This document shows positions 52,758 through 61,297 of a stretch of DNA of 64,000 nt, piece after piece. Source of the DNA: Desulfocapsa sp050291935. Its GTDB lineage: Bacteria > Desulfobacterota > Desulfobulbia > Desulfobulbales > Desulfocapsaceae. Numbering within the stretch: the first letter of the stretch is position 1; each line of letters begins with the position of its first letter. A program made the translations under genes and the position numbers. A model generated the notes under the pieces. The model was not told the origin of the DNA. It saw nothing but the letters and a program-made list of their open reading frames with translations, and searched no databases. Where the stretch lies: contig JBNKKR010000001.1 of assembly GCA_050291935.1 (NCBI GenBank), positions 118,287 through 182,286 of the forward strand. The letters are read 5' to 3'.

Positions 52758-52775
52758 AAGCTACTTGGGTAGTTA

Positions 52776-53033
52776 TCAATGCAGCGCAACGCGTTCCAGT
52801 TCTTCACGAACAACCTTTCGTAAAGTTATCTCGCTGAGAGGTTCTCGTTTTTTTTCAAGATATTCACGGAGTGCTTCATTGATCATTGTTTGGTAACCAG
52901 TCCCGGAAGAATCTGCTCGTTTACGAAAATCATCGAGAACATCATTGTCGAGATAAATAGTGATGCGAGTCTTTCCTGGTTGTTGAATAACTGCGCCACG
53001 CTTTGCGCTTGAGAAATCATATTCCTTTTTCAT
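52776..53033 (-). CDS. brnA: BrnA-family antitoxin
   Basis: 85 residues, the DNA-binding antitoxin partner. ribbon-helix-helix segment TRITIYLDNDVLDDFRKRADSSGTGYQTMINEALREYLEKK covers about 22-65, with the conserved KRGAV near the start. It starts 17 bases inside the end of brnT. It should bind the palindrome in the brnT promoter and repress the operon when complexed with BrnT. Confidence 0.88.
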   Translation of the reverse strand: MKKEYDFSSAKRGAVIQQPGKTRITIYLDNDVLDDFRKRADSSGTGYQTMINEALREYLEKKREPLSEITLRKVVREELERVALH

Positions 53034-53289
53034 AGTGTTTTCTCTCCTTTGGGGTTGCAGGGCGCGCCGAAATCAAACGTATATCTTTGCCCCGAAAGGT
53101 ATACGCAACGACCAAAGTACGATTTAAAGAATCAAGGCCAACACTCACGAATCGTTGTTCATAAACAGCATCGTCATCTTCACGAGTCAAGGCCATGGGA
53201 TCAAAGAGGACAGTTTCTGCATCAGAAAATCGTATTTTGTGCTTCTGGAGATTGATTTTTGCTTTTTCTGGATCCCAGATTATATTCAT
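53017..53289 (-). CDS. brnT: BrnT-family ribonuclease toxin
   Basis: 90 residues of RelE-like fold. Family pattern IIWDPEKAKINLQKHKIRFSDAETVLFDP then RFVSVGLDSLNRTLVVAYTFRGKDIRLISARPATPKERKHYE, including the Arg/Tyr residues of the RNase centre. The ATG at 53289 is chosen; an upstream ATG at 53304 lies within the promoter palindrome, before the probable transcription start. It precedes brnA with a 17-base overlap. Confidence 0.9.
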   Translation of the reverse strand: MNIIWDPEKAKINLQKHKIRFSDAETVLFDPMALTREDDDAVYEQRFVSVGLDSLNRTLVVAYTFRGKDIRLISARPATPKERKHYEKGI

Positions 53290-53295
53290 GATTGA

Positions 53296-53324
53296 ATTGT
53301 ACATATATTATATGTATGTGTCAA
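53296..53324 (-). promoter_or_regulatory. brnTA promoter with operator palindrome in the spacer
   Basis: On the minus strand: -35 TTGACA (53319-53324), 17-base spacer, -10 TACAAT (53296-53301). A perfect 7-1-7 palindrome, ACATATA-T-TATATGT (53301-53315, plus strand), fills the spacer and touches the -10, an ideal operator for the BrnA ribbon-helix-helix. The expected transcript would begin at or within a few bases of the brnT ATG (53289). Confidence 0.75.
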
Positions 53325-53366
53325 GTGTCGCAAAAAAGAGATTGTATTAAAAAAGAATAATTTCCA

Positions 53367-53642
53367 TCATTGCGCCTGTTCCTGCACATAGGTCGCAAGT
53401 TCATTAATGGTGGTGACGTGGCGTCGAAATGATTTAGAGTCGGGGAGTCTGATATCAAATTCTTTTTGCAATCCCACTGAGATCTGCAGGGCGTCAAGGG
53501 AATCGAGTCCCAAGTTGCTGTCATCAGAAAATATTTGTACATCATCTTCAAATTCATCCACCGATATATGGTCGATATCACATTCCGTGAGGATCATCTG
53601 TTTGAGGCGATTTTTTAAGCTTGCTTCTGTTTGTTCAATCAT
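53367..53642 (-). CDS. acyl carrier protein (2)
   Basis: 91 residues. The phosphopantetheine Ser is in LGLDSLDALQISVGLQ (about residue 48). The following RLPDSKSFRRHVTTINELATYV is typical of ACPs in aryl-polyene and resorcinol clusters. It is the last gene of the minus-strand block with ABC transporter, BtrH-like, KASIII and DarA genes, so it is probably the carrier for the DarB-type synthase or BtrH-like step. Confidence 0.88.
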   Translation of the reverse strand: MIEQTEASLKNRLKQMILTECDIDHISVDEFEDDVQIFSDDSNLGLDSLDALQISVGLQKEFDIRLPDSKSFRRHVTTINELATYVQEQAQ

Positions 53643-53664
53643 TTTTTATAGCTTGTGAATAGAG

Positions 53665-54828
53665 TTAAACGCTTACTTTTTTGGTAAATATTGCGGCGGC
53701 GAGGAGGAGAAAACCCAGGCCAAAACCGGTGAGGGCGCTGGCTTCGGGAAGAATTTCCATAACACCTCTGCCACGAAGAAAAATATCCAAAAATCCCTCA
53801 AGTCCCCAGGACATGGGAGAGATATTGGAAAAACTCTGCATGGAATGCGGCATATACATTTTGGGCACCATCACTCCGCCAATGGCACCAAATAAAATAT
53901 TTAAAAGCCCACCTACGGTGGTTGCCTGCTCCACAGTAGTTGCCACAATTGCAATGAGCATCGATGTACCGATGGCTGCAATACTTAAGGAGAGTGAGAC
54001 CATAGCCAGTCCAAAAATTGAGCTTCCGAGGGTGAGTGGGTCACCACCAAGAAGGGGTACAATATAGCGTCCACCACAGACCATCACCACCATCTGGAGC
54101 TGATTGATAATCATGTAGGGCAAGACTTTACCAGCAAAGAGGGCTGGGACCGAAACATTCATGCTGGCCATCCGCATCAAGGTATTTTGTTTTTTTTCTC
54201 CGATAAAAATGGTGGATACGGGGATGATAATAAAGAACATGCCAAAGACGATCCAGGAAGGGACAGACTGCTGGGTCGAAGTGGGCTGCTTATCGCTTTT
54301 CATCCCAAGATATTCAACCTTGAGAAAGGATTCCCTGTCGTTTGGTCCAATCTTTGGCAATGCAAAATCATTCCCCAGCAAAGGTGCCAGTTGCTTCTTC
54401 ACTTGTTGCAGGCGTAAGGTCATAATATCAGCAGCAAGTTTTGCTTTAAAGATGAGTAGCATCTCTTGTTTGATATCGGGTGCAACAAGTAATTTGACCA
54501 ATGGTTTTTGGCTGGTATTTTGTTCCAGTAAACGGCTTGAAAAACCTTTTGGAATAATGATCTGTATATGCGGCTTTGTATCGCTATCGTCTGTGATATC
54601 GTGTAAAAAGGAGCTGGTAGCCATAAACTCCTGTAAGGTTTTACTGTTATCACTCCTGTCTTTATCAACTACTCCGTAATTGAGTAAGGGGCGCTGGTTA
54701 CTAAAGGTATCTTTAAGGGCCATGCTCATTATTATAATAAAGAGTAGTGGCATAATAAAAAGGGCGGCCAAACTGTGTTTATCGCGAAGGATCAGGATAA
54801 ACTCCTTTTGTAGCATCTGAATCAGCAT
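53665..54828 (-). CDS. ABC-2 type exporter, permease subunit
   Basis: 387 residues: an N-terminal span (about 18-38), a large extracytoplasmic loop, then five spans in the C-terminal half, the YhhJ/YadH-like ABC-2 plan (with the ALKDTFSNQRPLLNYGVVDKDRS segment in the loop). It pairs with the ATPase that follows, overlapping its end by seven bases. Such exporters in resorcinol/polyene loci are thought to export the lipid product or a precursor. It carries no ABC motifs itself. Confidence 0.85.
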   Translation of the reverse strand: MLIQMLQKEFILILRDKHSLAALFIMPLLFIIIMSMALKDTFSNQRPLLNYGVVDKDRSDNSKTLQEFMATSSFLHDITDDSDTKPHIQIIIPKGFSSRLLEQNTSQKPLVKLLVAPDIKQEMLLIFKAKLAADIMTLRLQQVKKQLAPLLGNDFALPKIGPNDRESFLKVEYLGMKSDKQPTSTQQSVPSWIVFGMFFIIIPVSTIFIGEKKQNTLMRMASMNVSVPALFAGKVLPYMIINQLQMVVMVCGGRYIVPLLGGDPLTLGSSIFGLAMVSLSLSIAAIGTSMLIAIVATTVEQATTVGGLLNILFGAIGGVMVPKMYMPHSMQSFSNISPMSWGLEGFLDIFLRGRGVMEILPEASALTGFGLGFLLLAAAIFTKKVSV

Positions 54829-55556
54829 GCTCCCTCCTGTCCGGTAATAAGAGAGAGATAGATGGATTCAAGATCTGTTTGCGAACCCTTTTGCTGGAAA
54901 AGGCTCGCAAGGGATTTATGACAGATGATTTTTCCCTTGTGGATTATGGCAGCTTCATCGCATATCTGCTCGATCTCCTGCATATAATGCGATGTGTAAA
55001 TAATCGTTTTGCCAGTATTTTTTAGTAAGACGATTGATTGCAGGATGGAGTTTCGCAGCTCAGGATCAATTCCGGCGGTTGGCTCATCAAAATAGAGTAT
55101 TTCAGGGTCATTTAATAACCCAATACCAATATTTAAGCGTTGCTTCTGGCCTCCGGAGAGACTATTTGCCCGTTTGTGAAGAAGGGGCTCCAGTTGATTG
55201 GTGGAAATTGCTGTATCTAATGCCTCCTGCAGCCTGTTTTTGCGAATTTGCTGGATACCTGCAAAAAAACGTAAATTTTCATAAACCGTTAATTTGTCAT
55301 AAAAGGCAAAGGCCTGGGGGATAAAAGATGAACGTCGTCGAATTTCGAATTTGTTTTTTTTCAGGCTAAGACCAAAGATTGAAACGTCGCCACTCTCAAA
55401 AGGGATCAGTCCGTTGAGAATGGAGACCAAAGTTGTTTTACCAGCTCCATTTGGCCCTAGCAGTCCCACAATAGTTCCGGATCGTACAGTAAGGGAGAGC
55501 TTATCCAGCGCAATTTGCTTTTCGTAGCTCTTTGAAAGGTTGGTGACGGAAATCAT
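54822..55556 (-). CDS. ABC-2 type exporter, ATP-binding subunit
   Basis: 244 residues. Walker A GPNGAGKTTLVS, signature LSGGQKQRLNIG, Walker B ILYFDEPTAGID and the switch His in IIYTSHYMQEIEQICDEAAIIHKGKI, as in the CcmA/DrrA exporter group. Its end overlaps the permease start by seven bases and its start overlaps the BtrH-like gene by four. Likely energises export of the product of this locus. Confidence 0.92.
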   Translation of the reverse strand: MISVTNLSKSYEKQIALDKLSLTVRSGTIVGLLGPNGAGKTTLVSILNGLIPFESGDVSIFGLSLKKNKFEIRRRSSFIPQAFAFYDKLTVYENLRFFAGIQQIRKNRLQEALDTAISTNQLEPLLHKRANSLSGGQKQRLNIGIGLLNDPEILYFDEPTAGIDPELRNSILQSIVLLKNTGKTIIYTSHYMQEIEQICDEAAIIHKGKIICHKSLASLFQQKGSQTDLESIYLSLITGQEGAC

Positions 55557-56545
55557 AGCTGCAGCAGTTTTTTGTAAACCTTGGCCTCTTCTTTTGCCAC
55601 TGCATGCAATTTGTCACTTATTGCCGCAAAATCAATAGTGTTTTTCTTTCTGTTGCGGATATTTTTGGCAATCAAAAGGGCAAACTCACGCCAACTGTCT
55701 CCCACATGCGTCATCATTGTGGAGCATTCGTTGAGTAAAGCACTTTCAAGAATGGAGGCAGATTCCTGTAAAAAGGAGGCGTAGATAAAGCGAAATCCGG
55801 CTCCGCCAGTACCGATCTCTTCCTGCATGCGGACAATATGACCAAGAAACAATGATGCGTAGCGGGTTTTGCTCCGCGAAAGTTTGCTGATCTTTCTGGC
55901 AAGTCCATGAATACCGCTGATCCCGGCTATGGGAAGCGGTGTTTTTAACATTATTTTTGCGTTTTTACGAATAACTTTAGGGAGAATCTTTTTGAGATCA
56001 ACCGATTCCGGAACATATTCCGGGTAATAGAGCAGTCCCTTGGGGGCCATCACTCCTTTTACAAAACGGGCCTTTTGCAGTGCCTCTTTTGTGCAACGGA
56101 CAGGGTTTTCAAAAACAGGGTCGCTTATAAGATAGTCGCCATTGTCTTTATCATAAACGATCAGATTATGGCCATTGAAATGAAACTGCATTTCGGGGGG
56201 AAAGTAGGGCAGCCAGAAAACGGATGTTTGGGCACCCACAAATTTTCCCTGCGCAAGCAGTACGTCCAATGTTTCCGTTCCTTTGGCAGGGCTTGCAAAG
56301 GTATGCATCTTCATCCGAATCCCTATGTTTTTCTGCAGACCTTTGATGATACCACGGGGCATGGTGCGGTATGCAATCAGGGGCATACCGCCCATTTTCA
56401 CAAAGGGAATATGGGCAAACATAAGACCGGACGAGAGTCCAAAGACCATGGGTTCGGAAAGTAAAAGGCCGTGATGACGCAGAAGAAGGGACATCACGCC
56501 GGATTCACAGTGGGCGTAATGCTGGTGAGTGAAGGTAGTCTCCAA
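55553..56545 (-). CDS. BtrH N-terminal domain protein (acyl-ACP acyltransferase-like)
   Basis: 330 residues. The BtrH/DUF4872 fold: an N-terminal papain-like domain with HYAHCESGVMSLLLRHHG (Cys13 as nucleophile) and the later HFNGHNLIVYDKDNGDYLISDPVF (His/Asp). BtrH moves an acyl group from an ACP to an amino acceptor in butirosin synthesis, so by analogy this protein may transfer the special chain from the neighbouring ACP. A GTG at 56575 gives ten more residues but lacks a ribosome site; TTG 56545 has AAGGGGA eight bases upstream and is preferred. Substrate unknown. Confidence 0.8.
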   Translation of the reverse strand: METTFTHQHYAHCESGVMSLLLRHHGLLLSEPMVFGLSSGLMFAHIPFVKMGGMPLIAYRTMPRGIIKGLQKNIGIRMKMHTFASPAKGTETLDVLLAQGKFVGAQTSVFWLPYFPPEMQFHFNGHNLIVYDKDNGDYLISDPVFENPVRCTKEALQKARFVKGVMAPKGLLYYPEYVPESVDLKKILPKVIRKNAKIMLKTPLPIAGISGIHGLARKISKLSRSKTRYASLFLGHIVRMQEEIGTGGAGFRFIYASFLQESASILESALLNECSTMMTHVGDSWREFALLIAKNIRNRKKNTIDFAAISDKLHAVAKEEAKVYKKLLQL

Positions 56546-56547
56546 CT

Positions 56548-56958
56548 TTATATGTCCCCTTGTTTGGGTAAGCACAGGAGCTCACTTTTGCTTACTCCCA
56601 ATGCTTCTTCATAGCGGGCGAGAATTTTGGGGGACAGTTTTTTGAAAATATGGGGCCTTAGATGTCGTTTGACTCGCCATTTGAACAGACCGCAGCTTTG
56701 GGCAAGGGTCGTTATGTCCATTCTCTTATTATACATATGAAAGTAGAGGGGTGAATAGTGGCCATCAAGGACCAGCTTATAAGCCTTTTTTGCCAGGCGT
56801 TCCAGCTCTTCTAAGGCCTGTTTGGTTACTTCCTCCTCGACCTTCCACCCACTTGAGGCAATTACGGTATAGTCGCCGCTTTCGGTCACGGCGTACATCG
56901 CTTTTTTGTTGCCGGAGTAGGTTGAAATATTTTGCTGGGGGACGTGTGAACAATCCAT
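56548..56958 (-). CDS. conserved protein of polyene/resorcinol-type loci, unknown
   Basis: 136 residues, soluble, acidic N-terminal half and basic C-terminal half. Features: YAVTESGDYTVIASSGWKVEEEVTKQALEELERLAKKAYKLV (a beta-helix segment) and a C-terminal MDITTLAQSCGLFKWRVKRHLRPHIFKKLSPKILARYEEALGVS that looks like a helix-turn-helix DNA- or protein-binding unit. I have the impression that similar proteins sit beside KASIII and BtrH-like genes elsewhere, but no function is known to me. It could be an assembly scaffold or a regulator. Confidence 0.7.
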   Translation of the reverse strand: MDCSHVPQQNISTYSGNKKAMYAVTESGDYTVIASSGWKVEEEVTKQALEELERLAKKAYKLVLDGHYSPLYFHMYNKRMDITTLAQSCGLFKWRVKRHLRPHIFKKLSPKILARYEEALGVSKSELLCLPKQGDI

Positions 56959-56960
56959 TG

Positions 56961-58112
56961 CTAGACCACCGTTAGATGGATAAAGGCGGTGGAGAATCGC
57001 CCGCTTTCCGGGATGTAGCAGAGGAGTTTTTCTCCCTTTTTGAGTCTGCCCGAAGAAAAGAGTTCTTCAAGGATGATATAGATGGAAGCAGAACCGGTGT
57101 TTCCTTTGCTGCTTAGGTTGCTAAACCACCGTGTTTGCGGGATATCGCAACCAGCTTTCTGCATCCCATCATAAACCTTGTCTCTAAAGTAGCCTGAGGA
57201 ATAATGGGGGAGGAACCAATCAATCTCTTTAGCGTCCACCAGGCCTTCAGCGATAAGTTTTTGTAATGGTTTGGTGACAGTATATTCTATGATTTTTTCG
57301 TTGAGGAGTTTTACGTCCTGTTTGATGGCAAAAAGAGAATGCTCCACCCAGGTCTGTGGCAAAAAACTGCGCCATCCAGCAAGGTTACCGTTTGCATCTT
57401 TGTCCATCCCTGCGTACATGCAGGTGGGAAGCTCTCCTGCGTAGGAGATCTGTTTGACCCAGTCGACTTTAAGTGAAATCCCTTCTTGTCGTGGTTGGTC
57501 ACTCATCCAGACAGCACCGGCTCCATCACTTAACATCCAGCGCAGAAAATCCTTTTCAAATGCAATTTCTTTTCTGTTTTGCTGTAAAAGTTTAGTGGCT
57601 GTTTTTGATTCTTCGTCGAAAAGATGCCCCCGCATTAAAGAAGAAACGTTTTCAGATCCTGTGGCAACAGCGTTTCGGTGCTCACCTGATTTTATGGAGA
57701 GGTACGCATATTTAAAGGACATCACCCCAGAGAGACAGATGCCGGCGGTGGCCACCGCTTCACAGGGGTGAAGTTGCAATTCGCCCTGCACCATCAGCGC
57801 GTGGTTTGGCATAAGCTGATCAGGTAAGGTGGTCCCACAAGAGAGAAGGGAGAGCTCGTCCAGGTTGCATCCCATTTTTTTTAGATTTCCAATTGCCTCT
57901 GCGGTGAGTTCACTGTTTGTGTGGGATGGGGCTCCGGTCTCCGGGTTTATGGCGTAGTATCTGTTTTCTATCTTGTTGGAACGTAAAATGAGTTTTCTGG
58001 CCCTTGAAGGACGGCCATTGACCATACCAAGGACAGATTCCATTTCGTCGTTGGCTATCGGATCATTGGGGAGAAATGATGCAATATGTGTAATATAAAC
58101 TTGTTGTGACAT
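56961..58112 (-). CDS. 3-oxoacyl-ACP synthase III, DarB-like
   Basis: 383 residues, KASIII/thiolase fold. Catalytic Cys126 in VATAGICLSGVMSFKYA, His in FLPHYSSGYF and Asn in SSKGNTGSASIYI. It lies two bases after the preceding gene's start region and seven bases downstream of a DarA-like gene. In dialkylresorcinol clusters, DarB condenses two acyl chains with DarA to make the cyclohexanedione precursor of the resorcinol ring. That pairing is the main reason for this assignment; a different condensation is possible. Confidence 0.87.
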   Translation of the reverse strand: MSQQVYITHIASFLPNDPIANDEMESVLGMVNGRPSRARKLILRSNKIENRYYAINPETGAPSHTNSELTAEAIGNLKKMGCNLDELSLLSCGTTLPDQLMPNHALMVQGELQLHPCEAVATAGICLSGVMSFKYAYLSIKSGEHRNAVATGSENVSSLMRGHLFDEESKTATKLLQQNRKEIAFEKDFLRWMLSDGAGAVWMSDQPRQEGISLKVDWVKQISYAGELPTCMYAGMDKDANGNLAGWRSFLPQTWVEHSLFAIKQDVKLLNEKIIEYTVTKPLQKLIAEGLVDAKEIDWFLPHYSSGYFRDKVYDGMQKAGCDIPQTRWFSNLSSKGNTGSASIYIILEELFSSGRLKKGEKLLCYIPESGRFSTAFIHLTVV

Positions 58113-58118
58113 TTTTCT

Positions 58119-59030
58119 TTACTTTCCAGAAGGTCGCTCATAATAGTTGATTGCCTTTGTAATATGTTTTTTCTGAAAAGGGTAGAGGAGCTTGCGAATA
58201 ATGATGTTTAACGGAACAATGGAAAGGACCATGGCCAATAAAAAAGCAGAATAGATGGTGATAACCACCTTACGGCCTGTGGCGCCAGGTTTTCCTGCTT
58301 TTTTAATGAGTTTACTCCAAATCAAAAAACTTCTATGGGCAATTTTTTCCGTGGCGATAAGCTTACCAACCACATTTACTGCCCCAAGATTTGTCAGCAG
58401 TGGTGTTTTTTCTTTTTCAAGATCATCATTAAGGGCAAGAATAAGACGTTCACCAAAACGAGAACAGCCCCGAATTTCCTCTTCTGCAACACCCGCCTTT
58501 GGGAAAAACCAGAAGGCATCCTTTTTTCCGCTGAGCATCCAGCGGGGAGTGGTGACAAAGGAATGGATGGATTTTCCCTGGTCGGTAAGCACCACATTGT
58601 CAATAAGATGGGCGTCAAGATCCGCAAGCAGTGTCTTCATCTTCTCCTGGGCCGTTATCCACATATCGCGGCAGGCAATAACGGTGATAACCGGTGTGTT
58701 TTTTAACAGTGTCTTTGCCTGTTGGCTCTTAAGAAAGCCGGTAACCGGAAGGGAAGGAGAAAGAAACCATACCGTATATCCAAGGATAATCAGATCATAC
58801 CTGTCATAACATTCCACCTGCTCAACTTCGCAGCCTTCAAGGTAAACAGATTCCGGGAAGGTATCGAAAAAATCGTAATAGCTCCATGGGTAGGGGTATG
58901 GTGTTTTTGGTTTTATTATCTTGAAATCGCAGGTAATATTGCTACTCTGTTGCAGGGGGGCAATAAAATTGCTTAGGACATTTTCCAACTGTCCACTTTG
59001 GGAATAATAGAGGATTAAGACTTTTTTCAC
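58119..59030 (-). CDS. DarA-like dialkylresorcinol condensing enzyme
   Basis: 303 residues. The start VLILYYSQSGQLENVLSNF looks flavodoxin-like, followed by TPYPYPWSYYDFFDTFPESV and DLIILGYTVWFLSPSLPVTGFLKS, then ACRDMWITAQEK; these match my recollection of DarA, the condensing/partner enzyme of dialkylresorcinol synthesis. C-terminal membrane-like segment (AFLLAMVLSIVPLNIIIRKLLYPF). Start codon uncertain: GTG at 59030 fits the homologs; a frame to 59078 is open but starts with GTG further upstream without a ribosome site. It is next to the DarB-like gene on the same strand. Confidence 0.82.
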   Translation of the reverse strand: MKKVLILYYSQSGQLENVLSNFIAPLQQSSNITCDFKIIKPKTPYPYPWSYYDFFDTFPESVYLEGCEVEQVECYDRYDLIILGYTVWFLSPSLPVTGFLKSQQAKTLLKNTPVITVIACRDMWITAQEKMKTLLADLDAHLIDNVVLTDQGKSIHSFVTTPRWMLSGKKDAFWFFPKAGVAEEEIRGCSRFGERLILALNDDLEKEKTPLLTNLGAVNVVGKLIATEKIAHRSFLIWSKLIKKAGKPGATGRKVVITIYSAFLLAMVLSIVPLNIIIRKLLYPFQKKHITKAINYYERPSGK

Positions 59031-59149
59031 GGCATTTATTTTTGTTCTGTGGTTATGGTAGGTGCAATCCGCCAGCACTCTACTGACTAGTTGTTAAATT
59101 TTCATCAGTTTATTTCAGTTTACGAATTGTTTATTGATTTGGAGCCACA

Positions 59150-60616
59150 ATGAAAAAGCTTGTGATTATCGGTTCAGGCCTTGGGGGCTTAAGTACCGGT
59201 ATTATTCTTTCCAAACTGGGTTATCAGGTCATAATCGTGGAAAAAAACAAGGACGCTGGAGGGCTGTTGAGGAGTTATAGGCGCTCAGGAGTTGACCTTG
59301 AGGTTGGTGTCCATTATTTAGGTTCCCTTGCCAAAGGCCAGGTGCTTGATCGTTTTTTTGACTATCTTGGGGTCAAAGAGTCCATTCCGGTTTCCAGGAT
59401 GGGGGAAAACGGGGTAATTGATCGATACATTTTTAATGCGTCCAAAAGAGATGCGCTCACCTTTGATTTGCCGGAAGGAATTGATAGATTTTCCGCAAGA
59501 CTCCATACATTTTTCCCAAATGATACAAGATGTATAGAAAAAGTTATTCACCATATCCGGATGGCAGCGGACAGCTTACATAATCTTGATCTTTTGTTAG
59601 CAAGTGATGATGCGTTTACTCTTTTTGAACAGACAGATCCATATGGCACAATTTTAGATGGCTTGGGGTGTTCTTCCGGATTGCGCAGCGTGCTTGGGAT
59701 GGCCTCATCGTGGCTTGGGGTACCACTTGCCGATTGTCCTGCCTATTACCACAATATGGCCCTTGCCTCCTATCTCTCTTCTTCCTGGCGTCTTGAAAAG
59801 AGCGGAGCACATATGGCGGATGTTTTTGTAAAGCAATTTGAGTCCCTTGGAGGTGTGGTGCGCACGGAGAGCGAGGTCAGCGAACTCTTGGTTAAGGATC
59901 GTGTGGTACAAGGAGTAAAATTTGCCGGCGGAGAAGAAGAGGAGGCTGATATTGTGATTGCAGCTATTCATCCGCAAAAAATGCTATCGATGTTGCCTGC
60001 GGGGGCCACGAAACCATCTTACGCCAATCGTATTCGTCGCTTGCAAAATAGTCATTCCGCCCTTTCGGTTCATGCCCTGGTGGACAGTGCTGTTCTTCCT
60101 GAAATTCCCTATAATCTCTTTGATGTGGATACGGATAAGAAGGGTGATATAACAGATCTTAGGTATTACCAGATTCGAAAAAGCAGACGAGAGGGCAGGA
60201 ATGTCCTTTCCATTTTGACTTCCGGACATGATACGCTCTGGCAGCCATGGAAAAAGACGAAGAGCGGTGAACGTCCGGAACAGTATATCCAGCTAAAAAC
60301 AGAACTTGCCAAAAAGCTTATTGAAGAGGCCCAAACGGTTATAGGAAAGACAAAAGGCTTGCAATTACTCGATGTGGCAACTCCGCTTACCATGCGCGAC
60401 TGGGTGGGGAGTCCTGAAGGAAGCGCGTATGGTGTGCTCCGCTGTGCAAGTCAACTCCTGGCAACTGGTATGCTCAATAGAACTGCGGTGAAAAATTTAT
60501 ATTTATCCGGCCAAAATGTGCTGGCACCTGGAGTTATTGGCGTTATTATGGGCTCTTTTTCCACCGTAAAATTGCTTCTGGGACAGCAGGAATTTAGAGA
60601 ACGAGTGCGACTGTAA
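59150..60616 (+). CDS. CrtI-like FAD-dependent desaturase/isomerase
   Basis: 488 residues of the phytoene-desaturase superfamily. The dinucleotide motif is VIIGSGLGGLSTGIILSKLGYQVIIVEKN, with GGLLRSYRRSGVDLEVGVHYLGS following, and the C-terminal FAD site YLSGQNVLAPGVIGVIMGSFSTVKLLL. Family members desaturate or isomerise polyenes or retinoids. In a lipid locus it would act on an acyl polyene; such genes are in the sets proposed for ladderane synthesis. It diverges from the darA gene with about 120 bases between. Exact reaction cannot be stated. Confidence 0.85.
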   Translation: MKKLVIIGSGLGGLSTGIILSKLGYQVIIVEKNKDAGGLLRSYRRSGVDLEVGVHYLGSLAKGQVLDRFFDYLGVKESIPVSRMGENGVIDRYIFNASKRDALTFDLPEGIDRFSARLHTFFPNDTRCIEKVIHHIRMAADSLHNLDLLLASDDAFTLFEQTDPYGTILDGLGCSSGLRSVLGMASSWLGVPLADCPAYYHNMALASYLSSSWRLEKSGAHMADVFVKQFESLGGVVRTESEVSELLVKDRVVQGVKFAGGEEEEADIVIAAIHPQKMLSMLPAGATKPSYANRIRRLQNSHSALSVHALVDSAVLPEIPYNLFDVDTDKKGDITDLRYYQIRKSRREGRNVLSILTSGHDTLWQPWKKTKSGERPEQYIQLKTELAKKLIEEAQTVIGKTKGLQLLDVATPLTMRDWVGSPEGSAYGVLRCASQLLATGMLNRTAVKNLYLSGQNVLAPGVIGVIMGSFSTVKLLLGQQEFRERVRL

Positions 60617-60627
60617 TGGGAGAATGT

Positions 60628-61173
60628 ATGCAAATAGCTATTTTTTTACTAGCCACAGTTTTTTTTATCAGAGTTTCCTGGCAATCGTTTAAGAATCCCG
60701 GGACCCATGGTTTTTACAGGTTTTTTGTCTTTGAGGGAGTTGCTGCTCTTGTTCTTATTAATCAACCTTACTGGTTTGAGGATCCATTTTCACTGCTGCA
60801 CTCTATTTCCTGGTTTTGCCTTGCTGTTTCCATTCTCTTTATTGTCCAATCCTTGTGGATGTTGATAAAAAAGGGGGGAAATGGTGAAAGGGACGATATG
60901 CCGGCAAATTTTACCTTTGAGAATACCGCGTATGTGGTGGATGTGGGTTTGTACCGCTATATCAGGCATCCCATGTACTCTTCTTTGCTCTTTCTGGCTC
61001 TTGGCGCCTACTGCAAAAATATTTCATATGTAAGCTCAATGGTGATGATCGCGGTGTCCTTTTTTGTCTTTATCGCCGCCCAGGTTGAAGAAGGCGAAAA
61101 TATTCGCTTCTTTGGAGAGCGTTACCGAGACTATATGAAGCGCAGTAAGATGTTTATTCCCCTGCTGCTGTAA
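60628..61173 (+). CDS. isoprenylcysteine methyltransferase/PEMT-like membrane methyltransferase
   Basis: 181 residues with about five membrane spans and the ICMT/PEMT-type C-terminus: YRYIRHPMYSSLLFLALG (the SAM-adjacent RHPxY motif, about residue 115-132) and EEGENIRFFGERYRDYMKRS (catalytic/SAM Glu). It may methylate the head group or tail of the lipid, or a small quinone. ATG 60628 has GGGAG five bases upstream; ATG 60616, overlapping the previous stop, is less supported. Same direction as the CrtI-like gene. Confidence 0.8.
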   Translation: MQIAIFLLATVFFIRVSWQSFKNPGTHGFYRFFVFEGVAALVLINQPYWFEDPFSLLHSISWFCLAVSILFIVQSLWMLIKKGGNGERDDMPANFTFENTAYVVDVGLYRYIRHPMYSSLLFLALGAYCKNISYVSSMVMIAVSFFVFIAAQVEEGENIRFFGERYRDYMKRSKMFIPLLL

Positions 61174-61297
61174 CAATTACGCTTTATGATGGAAAAAAAA
61201 CTTTGTATTTTGTATCGTTTGCGTTTTTATAAACGGTACCTCGTAAGAATATGGCTTGTACCACAATTTTATTGATAATCTTATTCACAAGAGAGCT

